Positions 47,101 through 60,755 of a stretch of DNA of 64,000 bases are shown one piece after another (positions within the stretch are counted from its first letter, which is position 1; the number at the start of each line of letters is the position of its first letter). Both the position numbers and the translations under genes were made by a program. The stretch is from Sinohyriopsis cumingii (Eukaryota > Mollusca > Bivalvia > Unionida > Unionidae): contig CM068826.1 of assembly GCA_028554795.2 (NCBI GenBank), forward strand, positions 106,733,602 to 106,797,601. Reading direction: 5' to 3'. Under the pieces are notes generated by a model. That model was not told the origin of the DNA. It saw nothing but the letters and a program-made list of their open reading frames with translations, and ran no database searches.

Positions 47101-47629
47101 GTAATGGTCTTTTTACATAACGGTGATTATTCTGTACACATGCTTTGCAGTACAGAAATCAAAGCAAGTTTTAAGTACAAACAATCAGGACTTAATGAAC
47201 TAGTTTGTCTGTTCCTAATGAACTAGTTTGTTCTGTTGGTGACATTTCAGTATAAATTTGTAAACTCGTGTGAATTCATCCTTACTCGCATCTATGATCA
47301 CATGATTCTAGCTTTAATAGCCGAGTCATAAAAAGAAATTTCTCCATAGAGTCTATCCTATCTCACCTTTTTCATAGGTCTAACTCTTATGGTGAATAAT
47401 GCTATTTACTAATCAATGTGTTTATTTTCAAAAAGTTTTTGGACATGTGCTGCATGATATATATTTTCAATCTTTCTTTTTTTTTCACTAAATGATGTAC
47501 ATATGTTCATGTATACGGTTGTAATGACAGGTGCTACTCATTTTATATCCAAACCATTGACACCTCTCTACTCACCAAAATAGATATTAAATCTCTGAAT
47601 ACACTTTCTGATTTCTTTCATTGGTTTTA
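44174..47629. other. AT-rich, no gene or repeat identified
   Basis: Only chance-length frames and no splice-bounded segment with a recognisable protein. The stretch is notably poor in transposon remains compared with the EEF2KMT introns. Confidence 0.45.
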
Positions 47630-47790
47630 GCAACATATCTCAACACATTATTGGCTACATCATGCCAAGGAATGGGGAGTTAAGTGCCTTTCTTAAGGAC
47701 ACACCAAGTCAGCGGACCCATGTGGGCCAAGAAAAATGTTGAACCCATGACCCTTGCATTGACATGAGTAACTGAGGTCCTGAATCTTTT
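47630..47790 (-). mobile_element. Decayed SINE core
   Basis: Contains ggggagttaagtgcctttct, then taaggacaca and gttgaacccatgacccttgc, a conserved SINE core plus an inverted B-box-like motif. 40260-40330 matches its left half (acattattggctacatcatg region). Both are old copies. Confidence 0.5.
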
Positions 47791-47933
47791 TTTAATGGGA
47801 ATGCAAATGTTATTTTACTTGCAGAGAAAACAAAACATTCCAAGGCCATGGCAACTTAAGTTTGGAGTGTATATGATCCTGTTTGAGACTTAAACAAAAC
47901 AGTACATATGGACATAAATACTGTAATTATTTA

Positions 47934-47937
<4 letters not shown>

Positions 47938-47996
<59 letters not shown>
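47938..47996. repeat. (TA)n microsatellite
   Basis: About 29 perfect TA dinucleotides. The run creates long artificial Tyr-Ile reading frames on both strands. Confidence 0.98.
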
Positions 47997-47998
<2 letters not shown>

Positions 47999-47999
47999 A

Positions 48000-49249
48000 A
48001 ACTGGAGGAGTACAGCATGTATTTTCAAGAAATAATTTCCGTTTCCTCTTACACTTGTGTCTTTGATGACAACTACAACTAAACCAGGACACTGAAAATA
48101 AAGTACACCATGCAAAATGGAATAAAGGGCCAAAATCTGTATTATTAGGGCATAAATTATTTGCATCATGAGGTGTGAAAATAAAGACATGATGACAGGA
48201 TACTCATGTCAACGCTTATCAGTTTCTAAACTTCTCCACTGCAAAAATTGAATATATAAGCAAATTTAAAAAAAACTATTAGCAAATGTTGCTTTAGTAC
48301 AATTATATTAGATGCATGAGAATTGCAGATCATGTAGATATTTTGTAGTCTTCAGTGTCAGTGTTTTTTACTTCATACGTGGTTATTTCTAAAATAAACT
48401 TTTAAAATTTTTCACAATGTGAAATTTTGTGTGTGTCTATGAACAATTAATAAATATGGGTAACAAAAAAATGATCTTTTACTGATGTTAAGTTGAACAG
48501 AGAAGGGACTTTTTCAAGCTATTATCTGTGTGAAAGTGAATGCATAGAAGCATCATTCAGTTTAAAAACTTGGGTGGAATTTGAATTTCCCTGTGATCAG
48601 TAAAATCAATTTATTATAAAAAGCATGAAAAATACTGGAAGAGTAAGAAAGATGGTGCACACTTAGTAAAGATGCTCTGGTTAGAGCTCCCAAGCAATTG
48701 CAAGAAAACAGCAGCAAACAAAGCTTGGCATTTACAGTACAACAGATATGAACCATACCTGCAGAGCTAACAAAGGGCAAATCAAATAAACAATTGTGAA
48801 CAAGTGGGTACTAAACATATATTGCACCTCTTTTGAGCAAATAAATCAATAAAAAAAACTTAAGAGTATACAGAGCAGAAATAAAGGTACATAAATATAC
48901 ATAGACATAAAATAAATGAAAACCTGGAATGTTTAAGAACAAAACATACATGTTAGATATAACAAAAACATACAACAATATACCACTTGTAGACTGATGT
49001 GTTTCCTTAGAATTTACCCAAATATAGCAATTAGACTGTAAACGGATTCAGACTACACAGCATTCATAGGTTATTAACAATGTCATAACATTACATTACT
49101 TATATAGGTACTACTGGAATTATGAAATTTTGACTAGAAAACTGCTATTGGAAGAATGGCCAGATTTCAATTCATAAATATTGTAAATTCATTTTTATTT
49201 TGAGTAATTTTTTTGTTTGCTCCTTTATATATAATGATTATTACATTTA
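48000..49249. other. AT-rich, nothing identified
   Basis: No coding exon, SINE or inverted repeat recognised between the (TA)n tract and the tandem repeat at 49250. Confidence 0.45.
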
Positions 49250-49920
49250 AATACCAACATATATGATTCCAAAAGTAACACTAAGAAAATAATCTCAATG
49301 CTAACCCTAACCACAGGAAACTTAGCTCAATGCAAAGGTAAGCACAAATCACTTAATCCTGAAATACAGGCCACTGTGAGTTAGTTTCCATTGCTAGCTA
49401 TAGTACTTCTCATGATGCAATTACATATCAGATAATGTTACTCCATAAACAATAGTGCCTGAGAAAATGTGATCAACACGATGGTTAACCAAAATCAAAG
49501 GGCTGTTAAATATAGGTAACAGTGATCCATTTTTCACTGAAAATTAATGTACTCCACGGGATGCATTTAAATACCAATTTGTCTGACTGCACAACAGTAT
49601 CTGAGAAAATTAACTTAACCCAAACCCTAACCTAGCAAAACTGAGCTAAATGCAAATGTTCAACAAAATTAATTGACCTTGAAATAACGGTCAGTGATCA
49701 ATTGTCACCATTGACTAATACTTCTCATGATGTAATTACATGCCAGATTATGTGACTCCACAAGGAACAGTACTTGAGGAAATGAGCTAAATGCAATGCT
49801 TAACCAAATTCAGTTGACTGAAATAGTCCACAGTGGCCTAGCTTTCACTGATGGCTGTAGTACTCTTTATGGTACAGTTTAGGACCTAGTTATGTTACTA
49901 CACAAACAGAGTGAGACTCG
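49250..49920. repeat. 140-185-base tandem repeat, about four units
   Basis: Anchors like agtatctgagaaaatt recur near 49454, 49595, 49767 and 49905. Shared segments are acttctcatgatgcaattac, gctaaatgcaa and taaccctaacc. Units are diverged, so the array is old. Confidence 0.8.
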
Positions 49921-52239
49921 GACATAAATGCAAACCTTAACACTAGTGCTGATTGATTGATTGGATTTATGTCACATGCGCCCAGAAGGGCATGTGCGAT
50001 GGTTAACACAAGTGTTGACCCCAGATAGATGGAAAACATCATCCATTTATAAGCTGAAACTGCTTTGCATTCCAGACAAAATCTGTGTATTTGTGAATTT
50101 GCAAATTTCAATAGTGGCATTACAATTAAGGTTGTAATTATGCTGCATAGTGAAACCATGACTGTAAAACATCTATTAATATTTTAAGATCATGTAATAA
50201 AAAACTGTTGTCCAATTCTAACACATTTAGGACAATTATGAGCAGAAACTGTAACACTGTTATCCTGTTCAGGTAAATCAGAAGAATCCTTATAACAATA
50301 AAATGGTATCTTTGTTTTTAAGTTTATTTTTTGCACTCTACTGATACAAACTTGTGTATTCAACAAATCAAGCTAATTTAACTGCTATGTTTTAAATTGT
50401 ATGTACCAACTATAGGTATAAAAGAAATCAAAACCCTAATTAGGGGAATTTCAGTGTTTTTGTTGTTTCAATTCCCATTTTTACAGAATTTAGGAACTAA
50501 ATATCAAGTGAAGAACACATGCCTTCAATATTAAACTGCAATATTGTAAAAGTAATACCTGCAATTTGAAAGTTATTAATAAAAAATTAACAAAAATATC
50601 ACTACACTAGAAATATTTTCATTTATGGTGTTAGAGGTATACAAAAAAATGAAATTAGGTAATGTCCCTTTTAGTTGGTGCGCCAAAAATCTGTGCATAC
50701 TCAATAAAACATGGAATGGATTTGAAATAATCTTGACCTTTTCTTAAAAACATCCACTTCTGATATTCAGCTACAAGGCCTTTCTTAAGAAAACACTTAT
50801 TCTACTCAGGCTGCATTGTTCCTTCAATTTGCATCTTTTCTCTTCCCCAGCTTGTTGCCAATTCATATCAAGTAAAGGTTGTTAGGATGGCACTTAAGTT
50901 TAATACGTGTTTAATACCACTGAAACACAAGTTTTGTGCCCTGTAAGGCACAGGTGTGATCAGTTTTCAAACTGTTCATAAATACCAAGACTGAGTAGGA
51001 CTACTGGTTACAGAGAAGTCAAACTGTCAATAGATATACACTAAACAAGACACTCTGGATGAATTATCAGTAGCTTAGAGCTCACTATGCCATATAGACT
51101 GATAAACAAACCTGAAACAACACATTTGCACATTATAAAAAAAAAACGAAAGAAATCGCCCTTAAAAGGTAGCTGCAAGATAATTACCATGTATATTTAC
51201 TTATAAGTGGCATACCTCAATTTCAACCCTCGACAATAAGCGAAAATTTTAACACCCATTTGAGTACAACAAGCAATCTGAATAAATAATTTTAATGCTA
51301 TGCTCATTTAACCAACAGCCACAAGTTACCGTATGTAGTCATTTATAAGTTGAGTCACACTGCAAACAACAAAGATCCTGATCTGCTGTAGCATAATGCA
51401 CAAGCAGATTAGGTATTTTTAGGTTGTTGTTCTACTGATTATATACCCAGATCTGCCAGTACATTATGCAACAGAAGATCTGGGTTTATGCAGTTTGTAG
51501 CTGGACTTGTCTTATAAGTGAGTATATATGGTAATCAGATTCAAACAACCCAATACCTATAACCTACTGACTAATACTATCACTGGCAAAGGTGTGAAGC
51601 ATGCTGTAAATCACGCACAAACTTGCAGCTTCTTAAACATTCAGGTCTTATGTCTGTTAGTGAGCTGACTTTTAATAAGGATCAAATGCTAATTCAAATT
51701 TCAATATTTTGCGACCATTTTTATGAAATTTTCAGTACAAATATTCAAAATTAAATACTTATTCATATGGAGGCAATATAAAAAATAAATGACCTTGAGT
51801 TTTATGAGACTTGCTATGCTACTGAATATGTAAACTCTATCCAGTAAAGGTCAATTATCAGTTACCTACAGTCTGATTGTTCTTAATTTTGTATATTTAT
51901 GAATGAAATTGAGTAAAATTTGGATTTAAAAGAAACAAAAAACAAGCAAGCATGGGTAATAAATGTGAAACAAATGTGCTGGGTTTCACAACCAGATTAT
52001 CTGAACAATGAAGTCAAATGACATAGCTTGACATGCGAGAAATGCAAAGAAATGAAGAAGTAATATTTACATACCATAGCCATTAGATCCAGGTACAGGC
52101 AATCAACTCTACTGGGAGAGAAGTATACTGCTCAAATGGATTAAAATTTGTCACTTGTTTCATGCAGTAAAATCTGACTAGATGTATGTAAGTGATATTT
52201 ACATAAATGTACAATTAATTTAACTAGACTTTATTTTTC
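49921..52239. other. AT-rich, nothing firm
   Basis: Contains a short palindromic motif catgcgcccagaagggcatg (49976-49995) and one weak - strand exon candidate (52075-52127), otherwise nothing recognisable. Confidence 0.4.
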
Positions 52240-52405
52240 TCTCCCTCCCTTGCCAGAGTCATGACAAGAAAGGTGTGGGTTTGAATCCTGCCCAATTCAG
52301 GCTAGCTTGGCTGTTGTGTTGTGTCCCCTGGCCAAGCACTTTATTCCAGCATGACACAACTTTTCATGGGTTGATGTGCTGTTTAGCACCAACCAAAAAC
52401 TTTAA
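52240..52405 (+). mobile_element. SINE-like element with tRNA-type B box
   Basis: Contains gtgggtttgaatcctgccc (B box-like), followed by a ggccaagcactttattcc motif similar to conserved cores of metazoan SINEs. Boundaries are approximate and no target duplication was identified. Confidence 0.5.
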
Positions 52406-52873
52406 CAAAATCTTACTAAAAGTAATTACAAAGAAAAGTGTGAATTATGGTTTCGGCGATGATCTACAAGAGTACTCTGGCATTAACATGTAACAATTTC
52501 TTCCAAGAGCTGTTTCGTACACAAGTCAGTTGTGCTTCAAACCAATGATTATAAAGATGACAGTTTTTGAACATATGATCCAGAACACAAGTAATTTATT
52601 ATGCAAATGTAATTACAGTAACTTCTAAACAAGATTCTTCTTAAGAAATGCCAACTGCAATAGTATGAAGAAATCATCTATGAATTTGTATAACAACTCA
52701 TCTTGAGTAAATGTAAAAAAATGTGTTTAATAATCTTGGCAAAAGAATATTGTAATACTGACTATGCAATGAATACACTTTATGTATACAACAAATCATT
52801 CTGAATATAGTATTTAACTCATAAAGAAGTAAAAATTTTACAGGTCATAAATGTCAAGCTTCCATACTGTGTA

Positions 52874-53995
52874 CAGTCAAACCTGTCCTAATCTGTGTTC
52901 ATCAGTAACCTGGTCACAATGGCCACTGTAATTCTCCTGGCAAATTTCCAATAAAAATGTCCTGTATATAATGGTCACCTGACTTCTGCAGACAGGGGCA
53001 TGGTGTTTCCTCACCAAACAATGGTTCTACCCTGCTGCAGTTAATGGAGTGCATCAGTAGTGACCACTCCAATTAGGAAAATTAAACACTTCTTTTGTCT
53101 GATGAGCATGGCATTGTTTAGGTAAAGGCATATCATATGAATCAATGTTTAAGCATTACAAATCTCGATTGTATTTATTCTACTCCAGTCACACTGTCGG
53201 TCAAACTTAAAGGTGTCAACATGTTGACTTCAAAAGCAAGGCACTTTTATACTTACAAGATTAAAACAATTTGTTTGTTGGATGGTGGGAAATGTAGTTA
53301 TCACAGAAGAAATAGAAGTTACCTTCTGTACCAGTGTAACAGGTATAGTTAGATATCTTCAACTATCTGCCTGTGAATAAAAACTGTCTGAAGAAAAAAC
53401 ATTCATCTTTGAGAAAAGATACAAATTATATCCCTTTTCATTAAGGTGAAGGGTCATTCAATATTCAAAATATGCCTGTGAAGGCAGGTAAAGTTTCGGT
53501 TGATCAGTGACAACGAACAGTGATATACAGCTTCTTTTGATTTTCTGTTTATCACATGTTTCACATAAGCCAACTATGTTTTGATCTTGGCAAGTTCAGT
53601 AACTGACTAATCCAGATGTTCTTATAGCGTGAACAAATTAAGATCGGTGTATAATTTTAAGTCGGTGATGATTCATTTGTAAGATAGATTAAAGTACAGT
53701 AATCTTGTGTGAAACATAAATCGGGGGGAAAACAACATATACCTGTAATTATGATTTTGTTGAACAGTGCACATAAAACCATTGATAATGTAATAATAAT
53801 AATAACAATAATAATAATAAAAATGATAATGATAATAATTAACTGATTGCAATAATAATACTAACAGCGAAATTCAATGCATGTTATTTGTTCAAAAATC
53901 AATTTTAAAAGGTGAAACTGTATACAACAGTCACCGGTGTGCAATGGCCAGTTTTGCTTTTTCCCATAAGTGACCGCTATTGACAGGTTTGACTG
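52874..53995. mobile_element. Non-autonomous Tc1/mariner-like element
   Basis: Ends cagtcaaacctgtc and gacaggtttgactg are perfect inverted repeats, bordered by TA (with further flank match, tgtacagtcaaacctgtc). Subterminal segments with gtcacaatggccactg-like and gtgaccgct motifs suit a known mariner-type pattern. The 1.1-kb interior encodes no recognisable transposase. Confidence 0.82.
53785..53840. repeat. (AAT)n-type microsatellite
   Basis: Run of aataataataataacaataa and similar triplets, inside the mariner-like element 52874-53995. Confidence 0.9.
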
Positions 53996-54284
53996 TACAT
54001 ACTTAAATCACAAATTAGCAACAGACACTGATGCAATAGCCTTAATCTTGAATAATTGCAGGCAAAATAAACTGAATTTATGTCCCCCTACCAAGTGTGA
54101 CAAAATTATATATATGACACATTTATAAAACAATATGAATCATCCATATATATTAAACAGCAACAGAATTAAAGGGCAAAAATAAACAATAGTTCCTAAA
54201 AGGGACTGACAATATACTGGCCGAAATCAATTTAATGGAATAAGGGATAGGACTTTTTCTGTTTTTTTAACCGATCAGTGTTGA

Positions 54285-54690
54285 AGCCATCTTGCAATAA
54301 CGACTGTGACCATTTTGTAGGTCAGATTGGTGCTATTTCCATTTAGGACCAACTAGACTTCAAAGTGAAAACCCCCATGTTGATATGACATTCTGGTTAG
54401 GAGGAACAGCAATAACATTTTCAAGATGGATAATTTGGTGGCCATACTTGATACCAGATTGGTAACATTTTCATGAGGACTATCAAGACATCGTAAGAAG
54501 ACTTTTGGTGAAAACCCCAATTTTGATACGACTATCTGTTCATGAGTAATAATAAAATGACTTTCAAAATGACCACTATGTTAGTGTTCAGATTGGCACT
54601 ACATGTATTTCATTTAGGACCAAGTCTTCTGGTAAAACAATATAACTTAACATTAAGGTGTAGCAATAAGATGGATGCTGTGGTGGTCAT
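54285..54690. repeat. ~145-base repeat, about three inverted units
   Basis: Reverse-orientation units of the same repeat (landmarks tcatttaggaccaa, tgaaaacccc, cattttcaagatgg). No adjoining copy of the TIR element was found here. Confidence 0.72.
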
Positions 54691-57189
54691 TTAGTGCAAC
54701 TAAAATAATGAAAACACTAACTTTTGATTTTGTCTAGAACAGAACAACATGCCCTCTAGTAAAGATACTTGATTGTATCAAGTGTTAGTAATTAATCTTA
54801 TATTGCATAAAGTTACAGTGTGGAATAGAAAGTGTAATAGATGGACAGATGAATATAAAATGGATTGATGGACAGAATGGTGAATACCATGTTCATTGCT
54901 TTTGGCCAGAAGAAGGAGGACAACAAGAGAGAAGTATAGGCTCAGGAAAGCTCAAAGGTACCAGAAAATCCTAAAAATCATGTATATACATTCAAAAGTA
55001 ATATTATAGCTCCATGTCATTCAAAAATATGACAGTAGAGTTGTACATTTCAATATACAACAATTTACACAACTGTCAACAGTAACAATTCAATATACAT
55101 GAAAATTTCAGTAACTGAATATAAAACAAGACTGGCAAGATGGTCTAGCACATAAGCACATTAAAGATTATGTCTTCAGTGTTATGTAAAATATCTTTCT
55201 TCTACATGAAGTCAAGAAAACCTCTATTAGTGAACATACTAGGTAAAAAAGACACACACACAAATACACACACACATACACAACATATATGCAAATGTAC
55301 TTGTATCTAACAAATTAACATTAGGTATACATGTAAATATGTACATATGTAATTGGTGTCTAACAGCATAGTGGAACATCATCTATTCATCTTTCTTCTC
55401 AGGCTTCAAATAACTTGCAATTCACACAACTGAGTATCATCACAGGTAAAAATGTATCTGGGGAACTAAAAACTGGTTTGGAATCGAGTTTGTTCAAACA
55501 TGATTTGACTATGAAATATACACATGAATACTTCTTTACTTTCTAGCTGTACTTTTTGTGTACATGTAATTTATATAACTTTTTAAATCACATTCATTTA
55601 TTAAATGAAAAAGATATGAAGTATGTTTCAGGAATAATATTTAGTGCATCTTATAATTATTTAATATAAGAAACATGCTGAATTCAAAATTTTGGACTGG
55701 TTTCTGCAATGACTCCCAAGAGTACAATTCAATATAACCATTCCCAAAAACTGACAGCAAATAAAAAAATGGTAAAACAAAACCAAATATTGGTACTAAA
55801 ATGCATCCCAAGTGTAAAAAGCTGTGTCAGCAAACAGGGAATTTCCTACATCTCCACAATGTACATATACCTGTCTAATTGTATGACCTTTAATTGTCAC
55901 ACTGTCCCTGTCTTTACCTCTTTTTATTGAATGTGCATGACCCTAAATTTGGCATCAGAATAACTGTAGGTTTGATAAACAGACATCATACTTAATCAAC
56001 TTACAGTGCTATTAAGAACTTGCAAAACTCGTAAATTGAAAATATACTATATACTTGCAACCACTGCAAAACAGACAATAGTGACCTTTCAAAAAATAGA
56101 TCCTATGATTTGTGTTATCACATACACTTTATTACTCATCAATTTACAATCCAGACACTCATAAAAAAGAAAATAATTAAACAAACAGACTCAAACGGTT
56201 GAGCATGAATGATTCTTAAGCATCTAAATGGTAATATATTTCACACACAAATTAGGGCATATCCTGGGAAATGATATGCATATTGCACTGTACAGATTGA
56301 TTGTTTTGGCACAGGTCTTCTTTCTTCTTTCATAGCTGAAGATATCCAATGAACTTGACAGGTATTATGTGTACAACAGAACAAAAATAAGACAAAAAAT
56401 AATGTTTGTTCATGTGAAAAAGTAGATGCTACATCTGGCAAGGCAACCAAATAGTACAACCCATGAAGATGTGCAAAATTTCACATTCTGTCGTAATGAA
56501 CATGTTTTCCTTAAGCTGTTATAAAACAATATTCTATTCAACCTGTTAAGAATTATAGTGAAACTGCTCAAGACCATAATTGTATGGGACCAAGCAAAAG
56601 ATTTGGTGTTGAGGGTTTGGCAGTTTACTGAGTTCATCAAATTTCATCTAAATTAGATGCTGTCAATTATGTCCCTTTCGTTTTAACGTGTATATTGATC
56701 AGTGCCTTCTTTATATTTTATTAATATCATAATGCTGTTTCTATTGATATTTATAAGGTCTACTCTAGGTTATGCAATCTAATTTCTAAAGACTGGTAAA
56801 AAAAATCAATGAAGGATAAAATAAACCCTTGAAAATTTTGCACTTTTATTAGATCTGTTCAAGCTACAGTTACAAAGCAGTAGAAGAATTGAAGGCTGCC
56901 ATGAATGCAACTTATATATTTTACCCTATTGCAGAAGAGCTGCAATAGTTCATTGCTAACACACTGATATTTGGTACTGTATGACATTTTAATCGTGTGA
57001 GTGCTGGAGTAATGGCAGGTCAATTACAGTAAAATTCTTTTCTTCATGTACAGTTTGTGGACAAAGATTTCAAGATCAAATCACATTTTATTGGTAATTT
57101 TATATAGGGGAGAATGATGCTGCATCCATAACAGATATGATCATTAAAGTATTGTCAGAGAGATATCCCTCCTAACAAAATATTTTGTT
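54691..57189. other. AT-rich, nothing firm
   Basis: Short CA runs around 55250-55280 and the possible mini-MITE at 56557. No protein-coding segment recognised. Confidence 0.4.
56557..56630. mobile_element. Possible very short MITE
   Basis: agtgaaactgctcaa and the near-inverted ttgagggtttggcagtttac enclose about 35 bases. It could be a minimal mariner derivative or chance. Confidence 0.3.
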
Positions 57190-57415
57190 TAGGATCTGAT
57201 GAGGCAAGTGTGATGTGTGGAAGGAATAGTGGTTATTTAGGGTCTGATGTGGTCAGTGTGATATACGGGAGTCTGGTGTTTAGGGACTGATGTGGTCAGT
57301 GTGATATATGGGAGTCTGGTGTTTAGGGTCTGATGTGGTCAGTGTGATATATGGGAGTAAGACTGGTTATTGTTAGGGTCTGTTGTGGTTAGGTTGATAT
57401 GTGGGAGTAAGAGTG
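57190..57415. repeat. ~45-base tandem repeat, five units
   Basis: Units of tagggtctgatgtggtcagt followed by gtgatatatgggagtctggt. The middle ones are almost identical and the outer ones diverged. Confidence 0.92.
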
Positions 57416-60400
57416 GTATTACAGCTTGGATAAAGAAAAGATTCACCTTACCTCATTAATGTATTTGACTTTGCACACTGATGATGGCTCTTTGCACCTA
57501 ACAGATTAAAGTTTCCAAGTTAAATCACATGCAGCAGTATAGAACCACACTAGTTAATCTTTATCACCACTTTAAAGCATCATCTGCAAGATGGAGTAGA
57601 TTATCAAAACTAAAGTAAATTATGGATAGGTCTGCTATTAAGGTTATGAAAATGTATGATATACAATGGTTCTCCTTTTATAATAGAAGGAGTTTAAAAT
57701 CATGGAATGCCTTAATGTCTTTGAATACTGTGATAAAACAAAAGATCCAAGGCAGCTGGCCTGAGGAAATCACTGGCCCTGTACAAGTTTTTATTTACAT
57801 GCCTACTAATGGGCATTACTCCAGTCCTAAGAGAGTTATAGCTGGTGTTTCAGACAGATTTACAAGACATTTCACTCATTCAGCCAGATGTGTCCAGTTA
57901 CTTCTCACCAAACGTACTTGAAGCAAATGATGGTCAGCATGGTCATGAATTGAAAAGCTTCTGATGATAAATGGTTTCTAAATGGTCAAAAGCAAAACTA
58001 TAAACCAAAGGAGGAACATGTTGCTATAAATCCTGCAAGCAGAGGTTCAATGACAATTTGATTAACAATAGCAGAGAAAAAGATTCCTAAAGAAAATTGT
58101 GCTTGTTGTCACATCATTTTATGGTCTACTCTTAAGTAATCTGTTATATGTGGCTAAATCTTATTTAATCAGCCAAGAAGTAAAAGCTTAAAATCCTGAT
58201 AGATCATAATGTATGATGACCACACCCAGTACAGATCTACCTCTAGTATAGGTGCACAAACTTCGGTTCCAAGCTCAATGCAGCTCAATGGCTTTTTGCT
58301 ATCTCTCAACCTGATGTAATTCTTTTAATTTTTTTATTATTTCAAAACATGATGGTAACTGTATCTACTGCCATAAGACATACTCAAATCTGACACATGA
58401 TGTCAAATATACAAAATTGTTGCCCTTCCTGCTTTTTATTCCCAAGAATCGGAATATTCCTTTTTGTTCTTCTGTACTGATTATTAACACTTTTTAAGAG
58501 GCTTATTTTTTCTTTCATCTGCAACATGTAACACTTGCTCAAAGCCATTTTAAAAAATTCTATAATCAACAGTTTGACAATGCAGATATTTTGCATGAAA
58601 AAATATGTACAGTTTAAAGTGTCTGAACTACTAACTACTATTGTAAAGTTAGTATGTTTCTCTATCCAACTCCACTGAATCTAATATGAAACCGGTATCA
58701 AAATAAAAAAAAGACAAGCAGATTATCTGGATTTTACAGCAACAACCATTTTTCTGTAGTTTCTGCTTTTATTCTGTAAGTCCAAAATGTAAGGGTCATT
58801 TTAATAAACTTATGACAACATCATAAGGGTTGGTAGGTCTGCTAGTATTTCTAATAAGGCAACAAAAGGATTCTCTCTCCAAAAACCTTTAGTCCTGCAA
58901 CAGGGGTAACAAAAGGATCAGTTTCTTATGCTGAGAAAAATAACTTTTTAATGGCATAGAGATAGCTGCCAAATGAGCTACTGTTGCCTTGTCTGTTCCA
59001 GTCCAAACAGCAATATGTGAGAGGGTCTTCTCCACCTAGAGCACATTAAAATATCCCACAAGACCTGACCTGGAGTCAAAATGATCCGAGTACTGATGAC
59101 AATAACAAAAGTCCACAGCTCACAGACTCTGACCCTTCCAATATCCTTCAGGAATTTAAATTGAAGAAGAAAAATATGATTCATTCCTGAATTAAAATTT
59201 GACCAAGTGTTAAATTGTGTACAACTGATTCTCATGTATAAAAAAGGGCTGCAAATTTGTTTTACAGTTTAACCTTTATTGAAAACCACTATTATTTAGG
59301 AAATCTACCAATTTCTGAAACTGAGGGGTATCTTTACCCTCTAGGTATTCAGTTATTGAGTAGACCCTGTATTTAAACAAAAATATGTTAAATTTCAAGA
59401 TCATTTAAGGACTGTGAGGTTTCTGTCTCCAGATGTTTCACTGTACTTTCTTAAGATCCTTAAAATAAAACCTTCATGTACAATTATTACTTATATACTG
59501 GGACAGGAATACTTTATTCATTTGACCTAAAATTCGGGAACATGAAAAATCCATGAAGAAAATTATCCCAACACTTCTCAAACTGAGAAATTACAAACTT
59601 TCCCTCTCCCCAGCTACATCATGCCACAATTCCCATTCAGAAAATGCGTATATGGTATGAACTGTGTTTATTTGTTTCATGACAGTATTCATTACACAAC
59701 ATATGTAGCTATAGACATTTGGATTTTAATAATTTGAAAATGTTACTGATAAATTAAATACTAAAACTGCAAGCTGAAGTGTCCTTCACAGTTGTTTATT
59801 GTGGGTGTTTACCAGCAAGTATATTGCTTCCATTTTTGTTCAAGCCTCAATTAAATTTTGTAGTTTCCTTTTTATTAAATTAGATTTAATTCCCTTTGTT
59901 CTGAAGTTGACAATCATTTGATTGAGCTCAAAATTTAATACTTGTTATGTGTTACAACTTCCTGTGCATGTTTGACCTCAAACCTTTAGCTTGTAAAGGC
60001 AGCAGGCTGTTTTCCCACGTATCAACCCTTTGATTGAGCTGTTAAGTATGATACTTGCTCAAGTGCCAAGTAACAAATGGTAGTTATCTGAACTCATTGT
60101 GATCATTCCACACAACTGACACGTGTTGAGTTGCATCCTTTAATCAATTTCACACAGCATATGATCAGTGTTACTGAAAGAGCCGAATTTGTGTCTATAC
60201 ATAAGCACCTGCATATGACTATGATGTTGAAAACATATTTGGGCAATATATATAATGACAGATGATTTATATTAACTAGACAATGATGCTGGATTTCAGA
60301 ATTTTATCAGAAAATGATGCTGAATTCTTAGACCTTGTACCAGATGACATCAGATAGTGGCATTTATAGGTCACATTGAATCACAAAAAATTTAACTTTC

Positions 60401-60581
60401 AATGTGTATTTGTAAAATGCATGGAATTAACATATTATGGAATCCTGTAAATCAGATTATTCTTAAGTACTATTTTTACAGTGGTATGTGACCTATAACT
60501 GTATTCAAGGATTCAGCACATAAATGTATTTAAAATATCAAGCATTATGGATTTAATGGTTTTGTTACACAAAGATTAAAT
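57416..60581. other. AT-rich, no recognised gene
   Basis: The longest frame is 99 codons (57622-57921, + strand, beginning MDRSAIKVMK). It matches nothing known to me and has no clear splice or promoter context. Nothing else is recognised. Confidence 0.4.
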
Positions 60582-60755
60582 GGGGCCAGGAGGGCTCAGT
60601 GCTGGATTAACAACTGAAAGGGTGTAGATTCAAATCCCACCATTGGACCAACCTGGGTCAGCTACCTTGGGCAAAGTACTTTACTCTAATTACCTCAGCA
60701 CTAAATAACCTACTTGTGTAGCTCTGCTGCAAAAGCACCCAGACCAAACCAAATG
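60582..60755 (+). mobile_element. SINE-like element with tRNA-type head
   Basis: ggggccaggagggctcagtg, then a B-box-like agattcaaatccca and a core ccttgggcaaagtactttac of the type conserved in several metazoan SINE families. A third tRNA-headed family, unlike families 1 and 2. Ends are approximate. Confidence 0.55.

Noticed and set aside
47927-48190. Tyr-Ile repeat protein
   Set aside because: Translation of a (TA)n microsatellite; the same applies to the frames around 63352-63711.
52075-52127. - strand segment reading YFSPSRVDCLYLDLMAM between AG and gtatgt
   Set aside because: It looks somewhat protein-like, but the acceptor is weak, its length is not a multiple of three, no partner exon was found and no family is recognised.
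57622-57921. 99-codon + strand frame
   Set aside because: No recognisable domain, no clear splice or promoter context, and a length possible by chance in this much AT-rich DNA.
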